The position numbers and the translations under genes were made by a program. A DNA stretch of 64,000 nucleotides from Vicugna pacos (lineage: Eukaryota; Chordata; Mammalia; Artiodactyla; Camelidae). The stretch is taken from the NCBI RefSeq assembly GCF_048564905.1, contig NC_132997.1, forward strand, positions 74,784,271 to 74,848,270, given 5' to 3'. Of this stretch, positions 24,501-36,500 are shown in pieces. Below the pieces are notes generated by a model, which was given only the letters and a program-made list of their open reading frames with translations, searched no databases and was not told the DNA's origin. The first letter of the stretch is position 1; each line of letters begins with the position of its first letter.

Positions 24501-27500
24501 ATGAGTTGGGGGAAGGGGACATATGGAGATTCTGGAGGACCAAAGCCTTCCTCAGCCACCCCGCCACAGCCACTGGGAAACACTAAGTTGATTGTCACTC
24601 TTGCTCAAATCTCTCAGTGGCTCCCCAGTACTCTTGGGTCAAGCTCAAATTCCTGCCTGGGGAGCCCAAGGCCCCTGCCCATCTTATCTGGTCTTTATCT
24701 GGCACCACTCTCCCCCTTACTCACAAGCATCTGCCACCCCAGTTTCCTTTCATTCCTCAAATGAACCAAGGTCTTTGCAGCTTCTAGGCCTTTGCTCAAG
24801 CCGATCTCTCCTCCTGGAATGCTCTTTGCCCAGCTCTTGGTTACCTAGCTCCTTGCTTCTCTTCTGCTTTGAGCTATAATGCCACCTCCTCAGGGAAGCC
24901 TTCCCTGACCACTCCCATGAAAACAGCCCCTCCCACCCACCCTGCTATTCACCCCAACAGCCTCCACTGTGCAGGTCATTCTCCTCCACTGTCCAGGTCA
25001 CACATGCAATTACAGTCCTTTGCAGGGTCCAGTTTTCCTACTAGACCTTATGCTCCATTAGGTCAGGGGCTGTGTTCTTGTTCGTCTGTTTTCACACAGC
25101 GTCTATCTCAGTGCCTGTGGTGATCTAGTAGTTTTCTTTAAATACTTGCTGAATGAATGAGAGAGACATAAATAATTTGACTGAAGGCGACTGGGGACGT
25201 CGGTGACAGCAGAGGAAATACCGCACCACGACAGAGAAACCCACAGCGTGCCTTGTGAGATCTGGGGAGGGAAGCTTGTGTGTCCAGGCTGCTTGCTTGT
25301 ACTGTCCATGCATCTGCCAGTAGCCAGTGGGACTGAGTGGATCCCGGGGGAGAACAGAGGGTGGCTTTGCCCAGAGGGATGGCCTGACCTCCTAGCTACC
25401 CAAAGCAGACATGATCCCTCAGGCCAAATGCAGAGCTGAGAGTCAGTGGATGTGGCTCTAAATACCCATGCTGACTTTTTTGGAGGACAAACTGCCATTG
25501 GTCATCAGACCCTCGGAGATGGCAGGTGATAGGACAATATGATGGCAGTGGGGATCACAGACCCTGGACTCAGGGAGCTCTTCCAGCTGCAGATACGGAG
25601 ATCCCAAGGATGGGAGTCAGGGGAAGGTTGGGGTAGGGCACCCCTGAGAACCTAGAAGGTCGAGCATCCTCTTGGGGGAGGGAAGGATCTGGAGGATGAA
25701 TGGGGGGGTGAGGTGGGAGAAGAGGCAGTGAGACTCAGGCTTGAGAAAGAGGGTTTGCAATGAAATGGGGGCAGCCTCCAACTTCCAGGATTAATACCCC
25801 ATTAATGCTCTGCAAAACACCCCAGCCCTAATGTCTGTGGCCTTCTGTGTTGGCCGATTTCTCTCCTGTCTACGAGGCACCTTGACAAGGAGCTGGTTCC
25901 TTTTCCCGGGAATAATCGGCGCCAGGCTGCACGTCACAGCAGCATCTGTTTGTGTGATGAACGCCCTCTTGACATGTCTTGTTAAACCCCTGCAATCATT
26001 TTAACTTTCAATTACGGGCCTAGCACCTTTCCTCTCTCTTCCCTCCTGATACCTTCTCCCACTCCAACTTGTTCGCTCACCTCCGCTTCCATCTCTTTCA
26101 CACCTTATCAAATCCTCTAGGTTTCCTCCACTGCCACCTCCCCTTCATTTTATGATTTTTCAGCAATGAGAAAATTTGCTGCTGGATTATATAGCAGGTG
26201 AGCTGGGTGGGAGGACAGGCTGGGAGGGTGCCCCCAACTTTAGCTTTGCCCAGGAAAGAGGAGATGGGGGCTGACTGGCTACAAGTGTGCACTTGTGGGA
26301 TGTTCGGGATGGAAACTCCCCAGCAGGAGTGCTGGAAGAGCAGGCGCTTGTAAGTCACGGAGAACGGATTGGTACGTGCTCTGGGATTTGATGCTAGCTG
26401 TCAGCACTAGCTGGAGCTTGAAGGACCTTTGATCTATGTGTCTACATCCCCGCTCACCTCTTCTTCCAGAGGCCAGAGCTCATCACTGTGTCGCCAAGAA
26501 GGAGGAGAAATCAAACCTCCCATTCCTTGGCAAGGTGGGGAGGAACTGGATGGGGAGGAGTGGTTGAAGGGCAGACTGATTACGTCCACAGACTTTTATT
26601 ATGTGTCCCAGTACTCGTAGACACAGACAGATTATTATAGTGATGTGGAAGCCTGAGTGAGTGGTACCTGCAAGGGCAGTGGAAGTACAGAGGAGGGAGT
26701 GCCCGTCTCTGCCAGGCAGCACAGTGGGAGGCAGGAAAGGCTTCACAGGTAACATCTGAGCAGAGTGTTGAAGGATAAATAGATTCTGCAGATAGAGAAG
26801 GGGGAGGGGCACTTGGGTAGAGAGAACTGGCAGGTGCAAATGCCCTGAGGCAGATGAGGGGTGAGCACAAAGGGAGGAAGGGGAGCAGAGCTGGGAGCTT
26901 GGAGTATTATTTTGTGTGGATTTTATTCTGCTGCTTATTCTAGGTATTTGTTTATTTGTTCGTTTCTCCCTCTAAATGCCAGTGCCTTGTGTGTGTGGTG
27001 GGGGGTTAGGGGTGGGGTAAAGTGATCTTAGCCTTATTCAGATCTGTATCCCCAGCCCTTAGCACCAGCCTGGCACTTAGCAGGGGCTCAGTAAATGGTT
27101 ATTGGATTGAGTTGAATGTTTAAGATGATGTGGGGGTGGGTAATGGAGAGGGACAGCTTAAGAGGGGAGACTGGTGCTGAGACACAAGCAGGACTCAAAG
27201 GGCCAATCCCAGCTGCCAGAGAATGGATAACGGTCAAGAGTTCCAGACTCATCTCTCCAGCCACAAACATCCCCTGCTGCCGGAGCCATGGGGGTGTGGA
27301 ATTAGAGGTGACAAGCAGCATTTCCCTCCGTGGTGCAGACAATGATTTGTCCTGCTCTCCCTGAGGCCTGCAGGGCCTGAAGGAGGCAGGGCAGCCCAGA
27401 GTCCCCTGTGGGTCTGGAGGTGGAGGAGGGGGCATAGGGCAGAGGTGGCACTCACCAGCGCTGGCCGCAGCATCCACGAAAGTGCCGTCCCCTCGGTTGT

Positions 27501-30500
27501 GGAAGAGGAAGTTGGGCCCATTCTCGTTGTCGCAGAAGATATCCGAGGCGCTGCTGCTGAGAATGGGGCCCACGCTGACGCCTCGGCCCCCTGGGAGAGG
27601 ACATGACCCACATTCAGTGGCAGAAGCAAAGCCCCAGGCCTGCGTGGAGGGTGGGGGCTGCCTCGGAGGCCTGGGAGAAGCTGCTGTGGTGATGCTTCAG
27701 AAGAACACAGGGAAGAGGGGATCTGACCTTCCAGATGCTTCCCTAGCCCAGATTTGGACTCGCAGTCCCAGAAACCTATGTGGAGGGTGACCACACTGAC
27801 AGTGAGGCAGGTGAGGAGCAAGACGGAGTCACTTTGTGCCAAAAGAATGATTCCATGAGTGGAGGGACACAGAGGCCACCACACAGATCCTTCCCTTCCC
27901 TTCAGTGGCTGAATTACACTCATCCTAAACCCAGCTCTACCTACAACCTTTTGGTCAAGTCACAGATTCCCTGACAGGCCCCACCCCTACTCTTGACCAC
28001 ATATGCTGGTCAAGACACTGGGTGTGTTCCTGTTTTAAGGACCTGTAGGAAGAGGTTCCAGCCACAGGCACAGGTTGCTAACTTTGCTTGGCGATGTAGT
28101 AAACAAATGGGAGCACCTGCCTGTCCATCAACAATGATGCTGAATGGACCATGGTGCATCCCAATGATGGACTATTCTGCAGCTACTGGAAAGGCTGCAT
28201 ACATCCATATAATGGACTTGGAGGAGTGCCCATGACATACTGTTAAATGAAAAAGTAATTCACCAAGTAACAGTATGGTGTGATCTTATTTTTATTGTAA
28301 AATAAAAAAGGGGAAAATAAATGATACTTCTGAATATACATGTTTTTGCAAAGTTGTTCTTGAATTTGGGGAGAAGTGCCACACCCCTAGCTGTTCACAC
28401 TGGCTGCCTCGGTAGGGCAGGGTTTGGGGAGGGAAGGAGAGATGAGATGGTACTTGGCCTGTTTTGGGAACGTCTGTACTGTTTGGCTTATTGCAACAAG
28501 AACTACTTCTGTAGCTTGAAAGGAAAAAAAAATCCAATAAGATGTATATTTTTTTAAGAAAAAGAAAACAAACCAGTTTACATTAAGGTTTGAAGTGCCC
28601 AAGATCAAATGTGGACATGTCAACAAGTCCAAACTTAAGATGTCTTGAACAAACTACCCCCAACCAGTGAGTTGCAAGAAAAGCTCTGGAAGCCTTCTCT
28701 CAGCCACACCCCCAAACACAACGCAGAAATGCCTGACAAGGACCAGGGCATGGATTCTAGTCCCAGCTTGGCTTTTTATAAGCTGTGTGATCTTGGGCAA
28801 TGTTACCCGTTTAGCCTCCTCCTCTCCTTGAGGACTTGTCCCTGCGGGAAATCATGGGGCCTCTCTCACCTGTGCAGGTGAAGCCTGCCCACCAGGGCCA
28901 GCTCTGGGGCCAGGGGGATGGAGCAAGGCAAATGGCATTGCCACTGTCATCATTCTCATGGTGGGGCTCCTTGTTAACACATTCTGGGCCCTGTGCCTCA
29001 GGATTCCTCCCAGGTAATCTAATTAGCTCTCAAGGAGAGTCCAAGCCTCAGGAAAATGGAGCCACTGAATCCACAATGGTCCTGAGGAGTGCCATCCAAG
29101 ATGCGCAGTCCAGGCACTTCCATTACGAGAGCCCTGGCATGGGGTGGGGTGGGAGGCTCCAGATGCTTTTCTTTTCCTAAAGTTGGCAGGAGGTGGGTGT
29201 TGGCCTACAACCTGGGCACATCTTCTGCGCATTCAAAGATTTGCAGCTGAGTGGCTGCTGGCAGCTGTCCCTGCCCTGGTCCTGCCAGACTCCCGCCCAG
29301 GCACAGGCTTCGGTGAGAAGCCCTCGGTCTCACCTGGACCCTCAGAAATTCCAGGTGGGGCTCCGGGACTTGCTGCCACGCAACTCCATCCTTCTTCCCC
29401 CTCTCCAGCATCCTCCAATTTCCTCTGCCTCTGGCTCCCAAGCTGTGACACATTCCCTTCATTTTCTACAAAGCAGGTTATTTCCCTCTTGGACAAATTT
29501 CTAAATCTTTCTAATTAACTAATTGGGTTGGGTTGAAGCCTTGCACCATTCGTAACCTGTAATTACTAGAAAATTGCCATGGCAACCACACTACTAATTA
29601 GTGACAATTTATTGCCATGGCAACTGGACCATAACAGAGATGTTACCCACAACTCCTTCTTGGCAAGTTCGCTGCACAGTTGGGGAGCAGGTGAGACGAC
29701 AGTCGAGGGGCCAGCCTCGTGGGCATGGGCCCCAGCAGCCTCAGGAGGGAGGGCCAAACTGGGGTTTGAGGCAGGAGCAGCCAGGTGTCTGCATCCCTTG
29801 CTGGTGCTGCAGGGGAAACTCTACTCCCAGGTCCATCATGTAAGCCCTCTTCAAACCAATAAAATCTGTCCACGCTAAGTAGCCTGACACTCCCAACTCC
29901 CTGCCTGACCAATGACCAAGGCCCCTTATTCTGTGAGTATCTTCTACCTGGGCCTTCCCCTCCCCCAGCTCTTCCTCCTGCCTCCCCATCTTCTCTGTCA
30001 CACCCACCCCATCCTCTTCTTCTAAGGTTTAGCGTACACCTTATGGGCCTACCTGGGGCAGTTAGGAACATCTTTATTTAGCCTTGGAAAATGATGTCCC
30101 AATTGGGAGTGAAACTCCATTTTACATCAATTAATTCTTTTATACTTGAGGCTAGAACATCTCCTTGGGAGCAAGCAGTTCCCCAGCTGGGGCTGGAGAG
30201 GCACACTGGTGGTGGGAAAGACTGGGGATCAGAAAGGTTGAGCTGTGTGACCTTGGGCACATACTAAACCTTTCTGGGCATCTGGTGTCTCACCCGTAAC
30301 ATGAGACTGATAATAATAATAATAGCTCCTTCTCAGGGCAGGCGTAAATATTAACTGAGCTGGTTTTTGGAAGGTAACTTGGAAGATGTCAGGTGCCACA
30401 CTGTCATTAGTGGGACTATTTCCCACCTGCTGGGTGAGTAATATCCCTTTATTTTTCCAGCACATTTGAGTTTCAACAGCCTCTTTGTTCTGCTGATGGG

Positions 30501-33500
30501 TGTGAATGCTGCTCCCTGCCCATCCCTTCCTGAAGGCTTCTCACTCTGCCCACCAGGCTGGGTGGGAGAGGTGGTCACAGGGGAAAATGCCTCTCCACGG
30601 GGACCCCTCTTCCTCCTGCGACATTCCAGCATCCCCTCAGATGATTTGCTCATTGGGCCCAAGCCCCATGGGGCAGCCTTGTTTACTCTTAAGAACTTAA
30701 ACCTCTGAACCTCCACACTTGGGAGATGCAGACTCAAGTCCAATTTGAGTGCAGGCGATCCATGTCTCATACTGCATCTGGGCAGCCCTCAGGCATGGGG
30801 GTGAGGAAGGGAAAGAGGTTGTAGGGAGTAGGGCTGGGGCTTGCTGCGGAACCACCCAAAACTGTGTGCCTGAGGACCCAGGGATGAAGAGGCGCGGGGA
30901 TTCGTGCTAAGGAAAAGCCTCTCGGGCTTGCCCAGCCTCTGAACCTTCTCTGGCTGCAGGAACATGGGGAGTGTGTTCCCCCATGCCTTGGTCTCCTTCC
31001 CCGTAAAATGAGTGGGAGAATGAGAAGGGCTCCAAGAGTCCTTCCATCTCTACTTTCCAGTGCATCCTCCAGGCTGGACCACAGGACAAGTATGGTTGGG
31101 AGGGGGTTCCTGGGCCCATCGAGGGTCTGCACCATGGGGGCCCTGCAGCGAGGCTTGTCAGACAAGGAGCTTGGACCGGTGGGATTATTCTGCTGATTAA
31201 TGATTCTAGTGGATGTGAAGGCCTGAAAGCTGCCAGAAACATCCACGATGCTGTAAAAGAATAGCAAAAATGCTGGAACATGTAGGGATGGAGGAACGGA
31301 CAGTATGTGTCTGTGCCTCTGTGCGTGTGTGTGCATGTGTGTGTGTTGAAGAAGAGGGTGTAAGAAGGGACAGTAACTTCCTAAATTTCCTGAAAATCTT
31401 AACATGAAATAATGCTGTGTGGTGCTGGTATTACTACTCCCGAGCCCTCTGAGAGGCGTCCAGACGCCAGGCACTGTTCCAAGTGCACGAGTGTGGAGGG
31501 CATCAGACGAGGACATTCCCACTTGCCCACTAATCCCTCTGGCCTGTCCCTGCAGAGCATTTGAGGGGGAGGCAGGCAGGAAGACAGGCTCCATCATTTA
31601 TCCACTGGGTGGGGATTTTCAAACCTCAGGCACCTGGTGGATGCAGGAGGGAAGTTGCTCCTCTCTGTGTGCGCCCCCGCCCCGCCCCAGGCCCCAGGCA
31701 GTGAGGGGGCTGGAAGAAGCAGTTTCAGGAGAGAGGGCAGGAAAAGGGGCAGCAGGAATAGTCCTCTGGCTGCCTGTTCCATTCTGTGTACTAGGGATCG
31801 TATACAATTCATCTCACGGCATCACCTTCTAGGTGAGGAAGCCGAGGCTCAGAGAGACGTCAGCACAGCCTGGCAATGGATCACAGTTCAAACCCACGTC
31901 TGTATGACTTTGGAGCCATGCTAGGCCCACAGCATGCTCTCAGCCACTTCTATTAGAGTTCCCTCTTGGCAGAAGAGAGATCTGTACTCCTGTTAAAGCC
32001 CAGAATGGCCAGCCATAGGCTTGACATTAAAAAAAAAAAAAACTCTCTTGCTCTAGCTGAAGAAAATGCATGTCAAGATTGCATTTGTATTCTATACCAT
32101 ATCTGTGTTTGCTTTAAATAAAAAATGATGTCCCTTCTTGTCAATCATCTAATGCATCTGATATGCTGTGTTTCCCAGGGCTTTGGGTACCCCTGGCAGG
32201 CCCCTGGTTGCACTCCCTGGGGGTCCCGGGCCCTGGCTGAGGAGCCTGTCACTCCAGCCCTCCCTGTCCCCGGCTGACACATCTGGCTGTGCCCCCACTG
32301 AAAGACCATCTTCCGCCTAGGAACCTGGGAGGCTCCAAGACCCTCCCTCTGTCGCCCCCCTCCCCCAGTCACCTCTCTGGAGCTGGCTGGTGGGGATCGG
32401 CCAGAAGGCCTCAGCTGGGCTTTCGGCATCTCTGTCTCCTCCAATAATGACTTCCTATAAATCAGATCTGCCCTCTGCTTTGTTCTACACAGCTCCAGCC
32501 AACAGCAAAACTCCCCACCCAACATCATAAATCCACCTTCATTTTCTTTCCAAATTTCTTTTAAGGCTTCTTTAATCACTACCTTGCACCCTGGACAGAT
32601 GCCCCCTTAAACGGTGAGGCCAAATTGCAGAGCTCCTGGGGAGGGAGTAGAGGCTAGGGGGAGGCAAGGTCCAGAGGAAGAGGGGAAGAGAGACAGATTC
32701 CAGTGGGAATAGGGCTGAAGATGCCCAGGCCTGTGCCAGGGCTGGTGGACATGCCAGGGGACACATAGAGAATGCTTCTGGGGCAGAGGCTGGCCCAGCT
32801 TGCTCTCTACACCCAGGAGATGCCCAGGAGAGGCTCCTGGCATCCCTTTGTCAGCACCTCAGAGGATGGTGTTGATGTTTGCCATACTCGATGGGCACTG
32901 CCTGTGTGCCAGGCCCTATGCCAGGCAAGCCCTCTGTTGACCTCCTTTTGTTCTCACAATACCCCCATTTTTCAGGTGAGAAAACTGAGGCTCAGAAAGG
33001 TTAATAAATTGTCCACTGCTGCCTGGACAGGAGGACGTGGTGGAGGCAGGATCTGCACCCAGCACTCTGGCTCTACACCCTCTCTACTCAGCAGCTCTGC
33101 TAGACGGCTAGTTCAAGTTGTTCAGAGAGGCTATACGATGTGCCTGAGATCACTGGGGTCACAGAGTCAGTGCAAACCCTCTGATCCCACCTTCCCCCTC
33201 TGGTTCCATGCTAGGACCCTTCCATGGGGAGAACAAGTACTCAGGATTCCCATGTAGGGCAGTTCTTGGCACCGTTCAGGTTCCAAGAGGATGCAGGAAA
33301 CTGGGGAAGTCGGGGCTTGGAATTCTGGAAACAGGAACCCTGGGTTGTTGGGGGTGACCTTCCTCCTGCTCAACTCCGCACCAGCAGCTCTGGTTGCACC
33401 GCCCCCTCCAGGACCCTCGAGTCCCTCGAGAGCGGGCGCGCTCACTGGCCGCTAGATGGCACTGTGACCCAGCAGAGCGGCGGCCGCCGGCGGAAGCGGG

Positions 33501-36500
33501 AGTCTGGAGAGGCGGCCTCCCCTCCCCCCGCCCCCGCGGAGCCAGACAGCCCGGTGGGGGCTTTGCCATTGCACAGCCCAACGACCGGGATGCCCGGGCC
33601 TCCCTCTGCTGCCCTGAGCGGTTCAGGCCAGGCAGCAGTTTCAGCCACAAGCCAGGGTCCTCAGTGAAAGTCCGGAGGGCCAACTGGTGGCCGGGGGTGG
33701 CGGGGCGGCGGGGGATGCTGTGTTCTCGGTGGGTGCAGGCCGTCCTCCACTAGTCCTTCCAGTCTTGCAGGCTGGAGCATGATTCTCAAGCAGGAGGTCA
33801 TCAGAAGGGTCAGCTGGTTGTGGCCCTGTAGGCATCAGGGGCGGGTCTCTAAGTGCTCGTTTCTCTACAAACCTCCTGGGTGACCTTGGGTAAGTCCCTT
33901 CTTCTCTCTGGACCTCAATTTGTTCTTTTGCAAACCGGAGGTTCTCTGAGGTCTGTCAGGCAGATGGGTGTTGTGTGGCTTGGCTCCGGGGATCTGCGGC
34001 TGTCTGACTGCACATCTGGCCGTGGCTTGCTTCCCTTCCAATCTGCTCAGGGACCTGCTCCTCACTGCCAGCGTCTCCCTCCCATTCCCAGGCCCCAGGG
34101 CACCTGCCTGGAGCTGAGCACTGGCCACGCGCCAGAGCCTTAGCAATCAGGAGTGGCTCTGGTGGTGGTCCTTACATTTGGGGTCCATTCCTGGGGCTTG
34201 GGGGGGTGGTGCTCTGGGCTAGTTTTCCAGCCAGATATCCATGTGTCGTGCGTGAGTGGAGTGACAACGGGGGCTGCAGGGTAGCGTTGGGGGGCTTGGT
34301 GGGTGGTAAAGGGGTGGGCTGGGGAAGGCGGGCGGACAGAATAGTAACTTGGTGGGCCAAATAGGTTCTTGTCAGCCAAATGGCTTTTGGAAGTCTGCAA
34401 AGCTGCTCTAACATGTCCTCTGGGCACGCCAGCTGCCCCTGCCTGCCTGCCCGCGCCACGGAAACTGCTGTCCCCTCCTTGAGCTGCCCCGGGTTTCCAG
34501 CACAGCCGGGCCCGTTGGCTGGTGCCCCCATCCCCACCCGTGCTCCTCAGCTGTCTCGGTTCCCGCTAGCGCAGCCGGTGTGAACAATGTCCCTTTCACA
34601 CTCACACCGAGCCACAACCTTCTGAATTCTTTGATTCTGTGTATAACCCTCACTCCCAGACCTTGTCTCCCTTCCACCTCATCATTTTCAAGTGCTTCAT
34701 CTCCCCAGCCCACCCTCCTTCTCCTGCAGATCAAGGCACTTAATTGCCAAGCCAGCCCAGCGCACAGAACAGGGAACTATTCAGAAAAATTGACTGTACA
34801 AGTCGAGGCTGAAGCTCCTGCATGTTTATTCCTTTTCCCAGGAAAACATGGTTTATTACCGACACTCAGCCTTTCTGCTGCACGTTCCCGTGCAGAGCTC
34901 TCGCACACTTTGATGGGGCTTGAGTTGTGCAAACTATTTTATTGTCTAGTCATTTGTTTGCACAGACTTTGTCAGACAGGTCAGCATCAATCTCCGCCTT
35001 TCACCGAGGTGGAGAGCTGGCTAGAGAAAGGCATTGTAAACTCAGAGGAGGCTGTGACAATCCTTTCTGAATAGGACTTTGGGATTATGCCACCACCCAC
35101 ATGTTTGGAGGCAGAGGCATGGCCCAAATGACCAAGGATCCTTCAAGGATCCTTCCAGCTCCCAAATTCAGATCCAGGCAGGCTGTCATCTGGAAGTCTG
35201 CAGTGCCAGTTGGGATGGATATATTGGGAAGGTCAACCAGTGAGAGAATTTCTATATCCAAAGTGTAGGTTGGGTGTGAGGCCAGTGTTCACTTGAGAAT
35301 TTGTGTACAGCTCTGGCTTCTTGCTTTTGGCACCCCAAACAGGAACTGGATTGCTCTGCCATCAGCAGTCTATTGGCAGATGATCAGAGTTTAGTCAGCA
35401 GCCAGCCTGGAATTAGAGAAATAGCCTTCCCTAGAAAGATCTCCGTGTCAGAGACTCTGACAATAGGTCCCCCATCCAAAAAGATGTGGAGGGAGTGTGC
35501 CTTCAAAAAAAGTACAGGAGAGGTTTTGGAACGAGAACACAATTCTTTGCGCTCAGTTATCTGAGACGGGACCCAGCTGAAGCTTAGGGATTTAGCACTC
35601 AATTCCTGGCCGCTTATGTGTAAGTAAATAATTTCATCTGCTGTTTGGCAATAAAGAATGCTTTAAATCTCGCCCTTTGTGATTTGTCAGTTTTCTCCTA
35701 CAGAACCTGCTCACCCGTCATTTGGGTTACAGCAGGGAATGGGGTAAGAGGTTCCAGGGAGAGGATGATGTTGTGATGTTCTCGGCTATGTCCTACCATG
35801 TCACCCACGGCCCCCCAAAGCCCACACCTGCCAGATGTCTCATCACATAGAGAGGCAGCGTGGGAGAAAGCTGTCTGTGGGTGGCGAGATGGAATAAAGC
35901 CTTCATCCTCCCTCCCCAGGGACACAAACCCACCCTCTCCTGTGGTCTCTGATGGATTAGACTCAGCCTTGCAGGGCCCGGACCCCAGCCCCAGCCCCCA
36001 GCCCTTCCAGCTCACAGCCTCCCGTGTCAGTCTGCCTACCTGTGTATTTGCTGACGCCAGCCTCAGCAGCCACATCTCTGAGTGCCAGAATGCCCCGGGA
36101 GAGGTCACTGGCCTCAGGGTCCATTTCAATCAGGGCATCAGGGCCCACGTTACCGTAGGCATAATTGGCGATGTAGATAGAGTAGCGTCCGGAGCCCTGA
36201 GGAGGAAGGGAAGGAGGCGGGTGAGCGGGCCCATGTGGGGGCCCAGGAAGGTGGCTCCCCCTCCTCTCATAGGATCATAGCTCTTTCACTGGGTTGGGTT
36301 CTCCAGACGGGGCCTGGCGTGGATGGCCTCACAGGCCGGGCACAGCACAACTCCTGCTGTTCACAGAGGCTTCGAAGTGCAGGATGCCCGCAGAGTCCTA
36401 CAGCCAAGTGGCCCTGCTTCTCCTTCTATCCTGTTCCAGAAGAACATCTCTCCCTCTCCCCCACAACCACCTTTTTATAGACAATTTTCTAATGTGCCTC

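Larger units (their letters stand above)
24279..27455 (-). other. CRTAC1: Intron 6 (3.2 kb)
   Basis: Contains an L2 3' half (24580-25165), a reverse L2-like piece (26680-26870) and an L2 tail (27040-27115). The stretch 25780-26010 is repeat-free and has an unusual composition. Nothing was recognised at 25200-25780 or 26010-26680. Confidence 0.8.
27591..36039 (-). other. CRTAC1: Intron 5 (8.4 kb)
   Basis: Contains an L1ME tail, several MIRs, the twin X-box element (29505-29640) and the CpG-rich CTCF-motif patch (33399-33550). Stretches 30500-31790, 31960-32870 and 34100-36000 show no recognised repeat or gene. Confidence 0.8.

Noticed and set aside
30767-31597. 276-codon open frame on the minus strand
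   Set aside because: Lies wholly in intron 5, with no recognisable domain, no splice context and low-complexity content.
33399-33720. CpG-rich patch as the CRTAC1 promoter
   Set aside because: It lies inside intron 5, with five internal exons upstream. At best it is an alternative or unrelated start.
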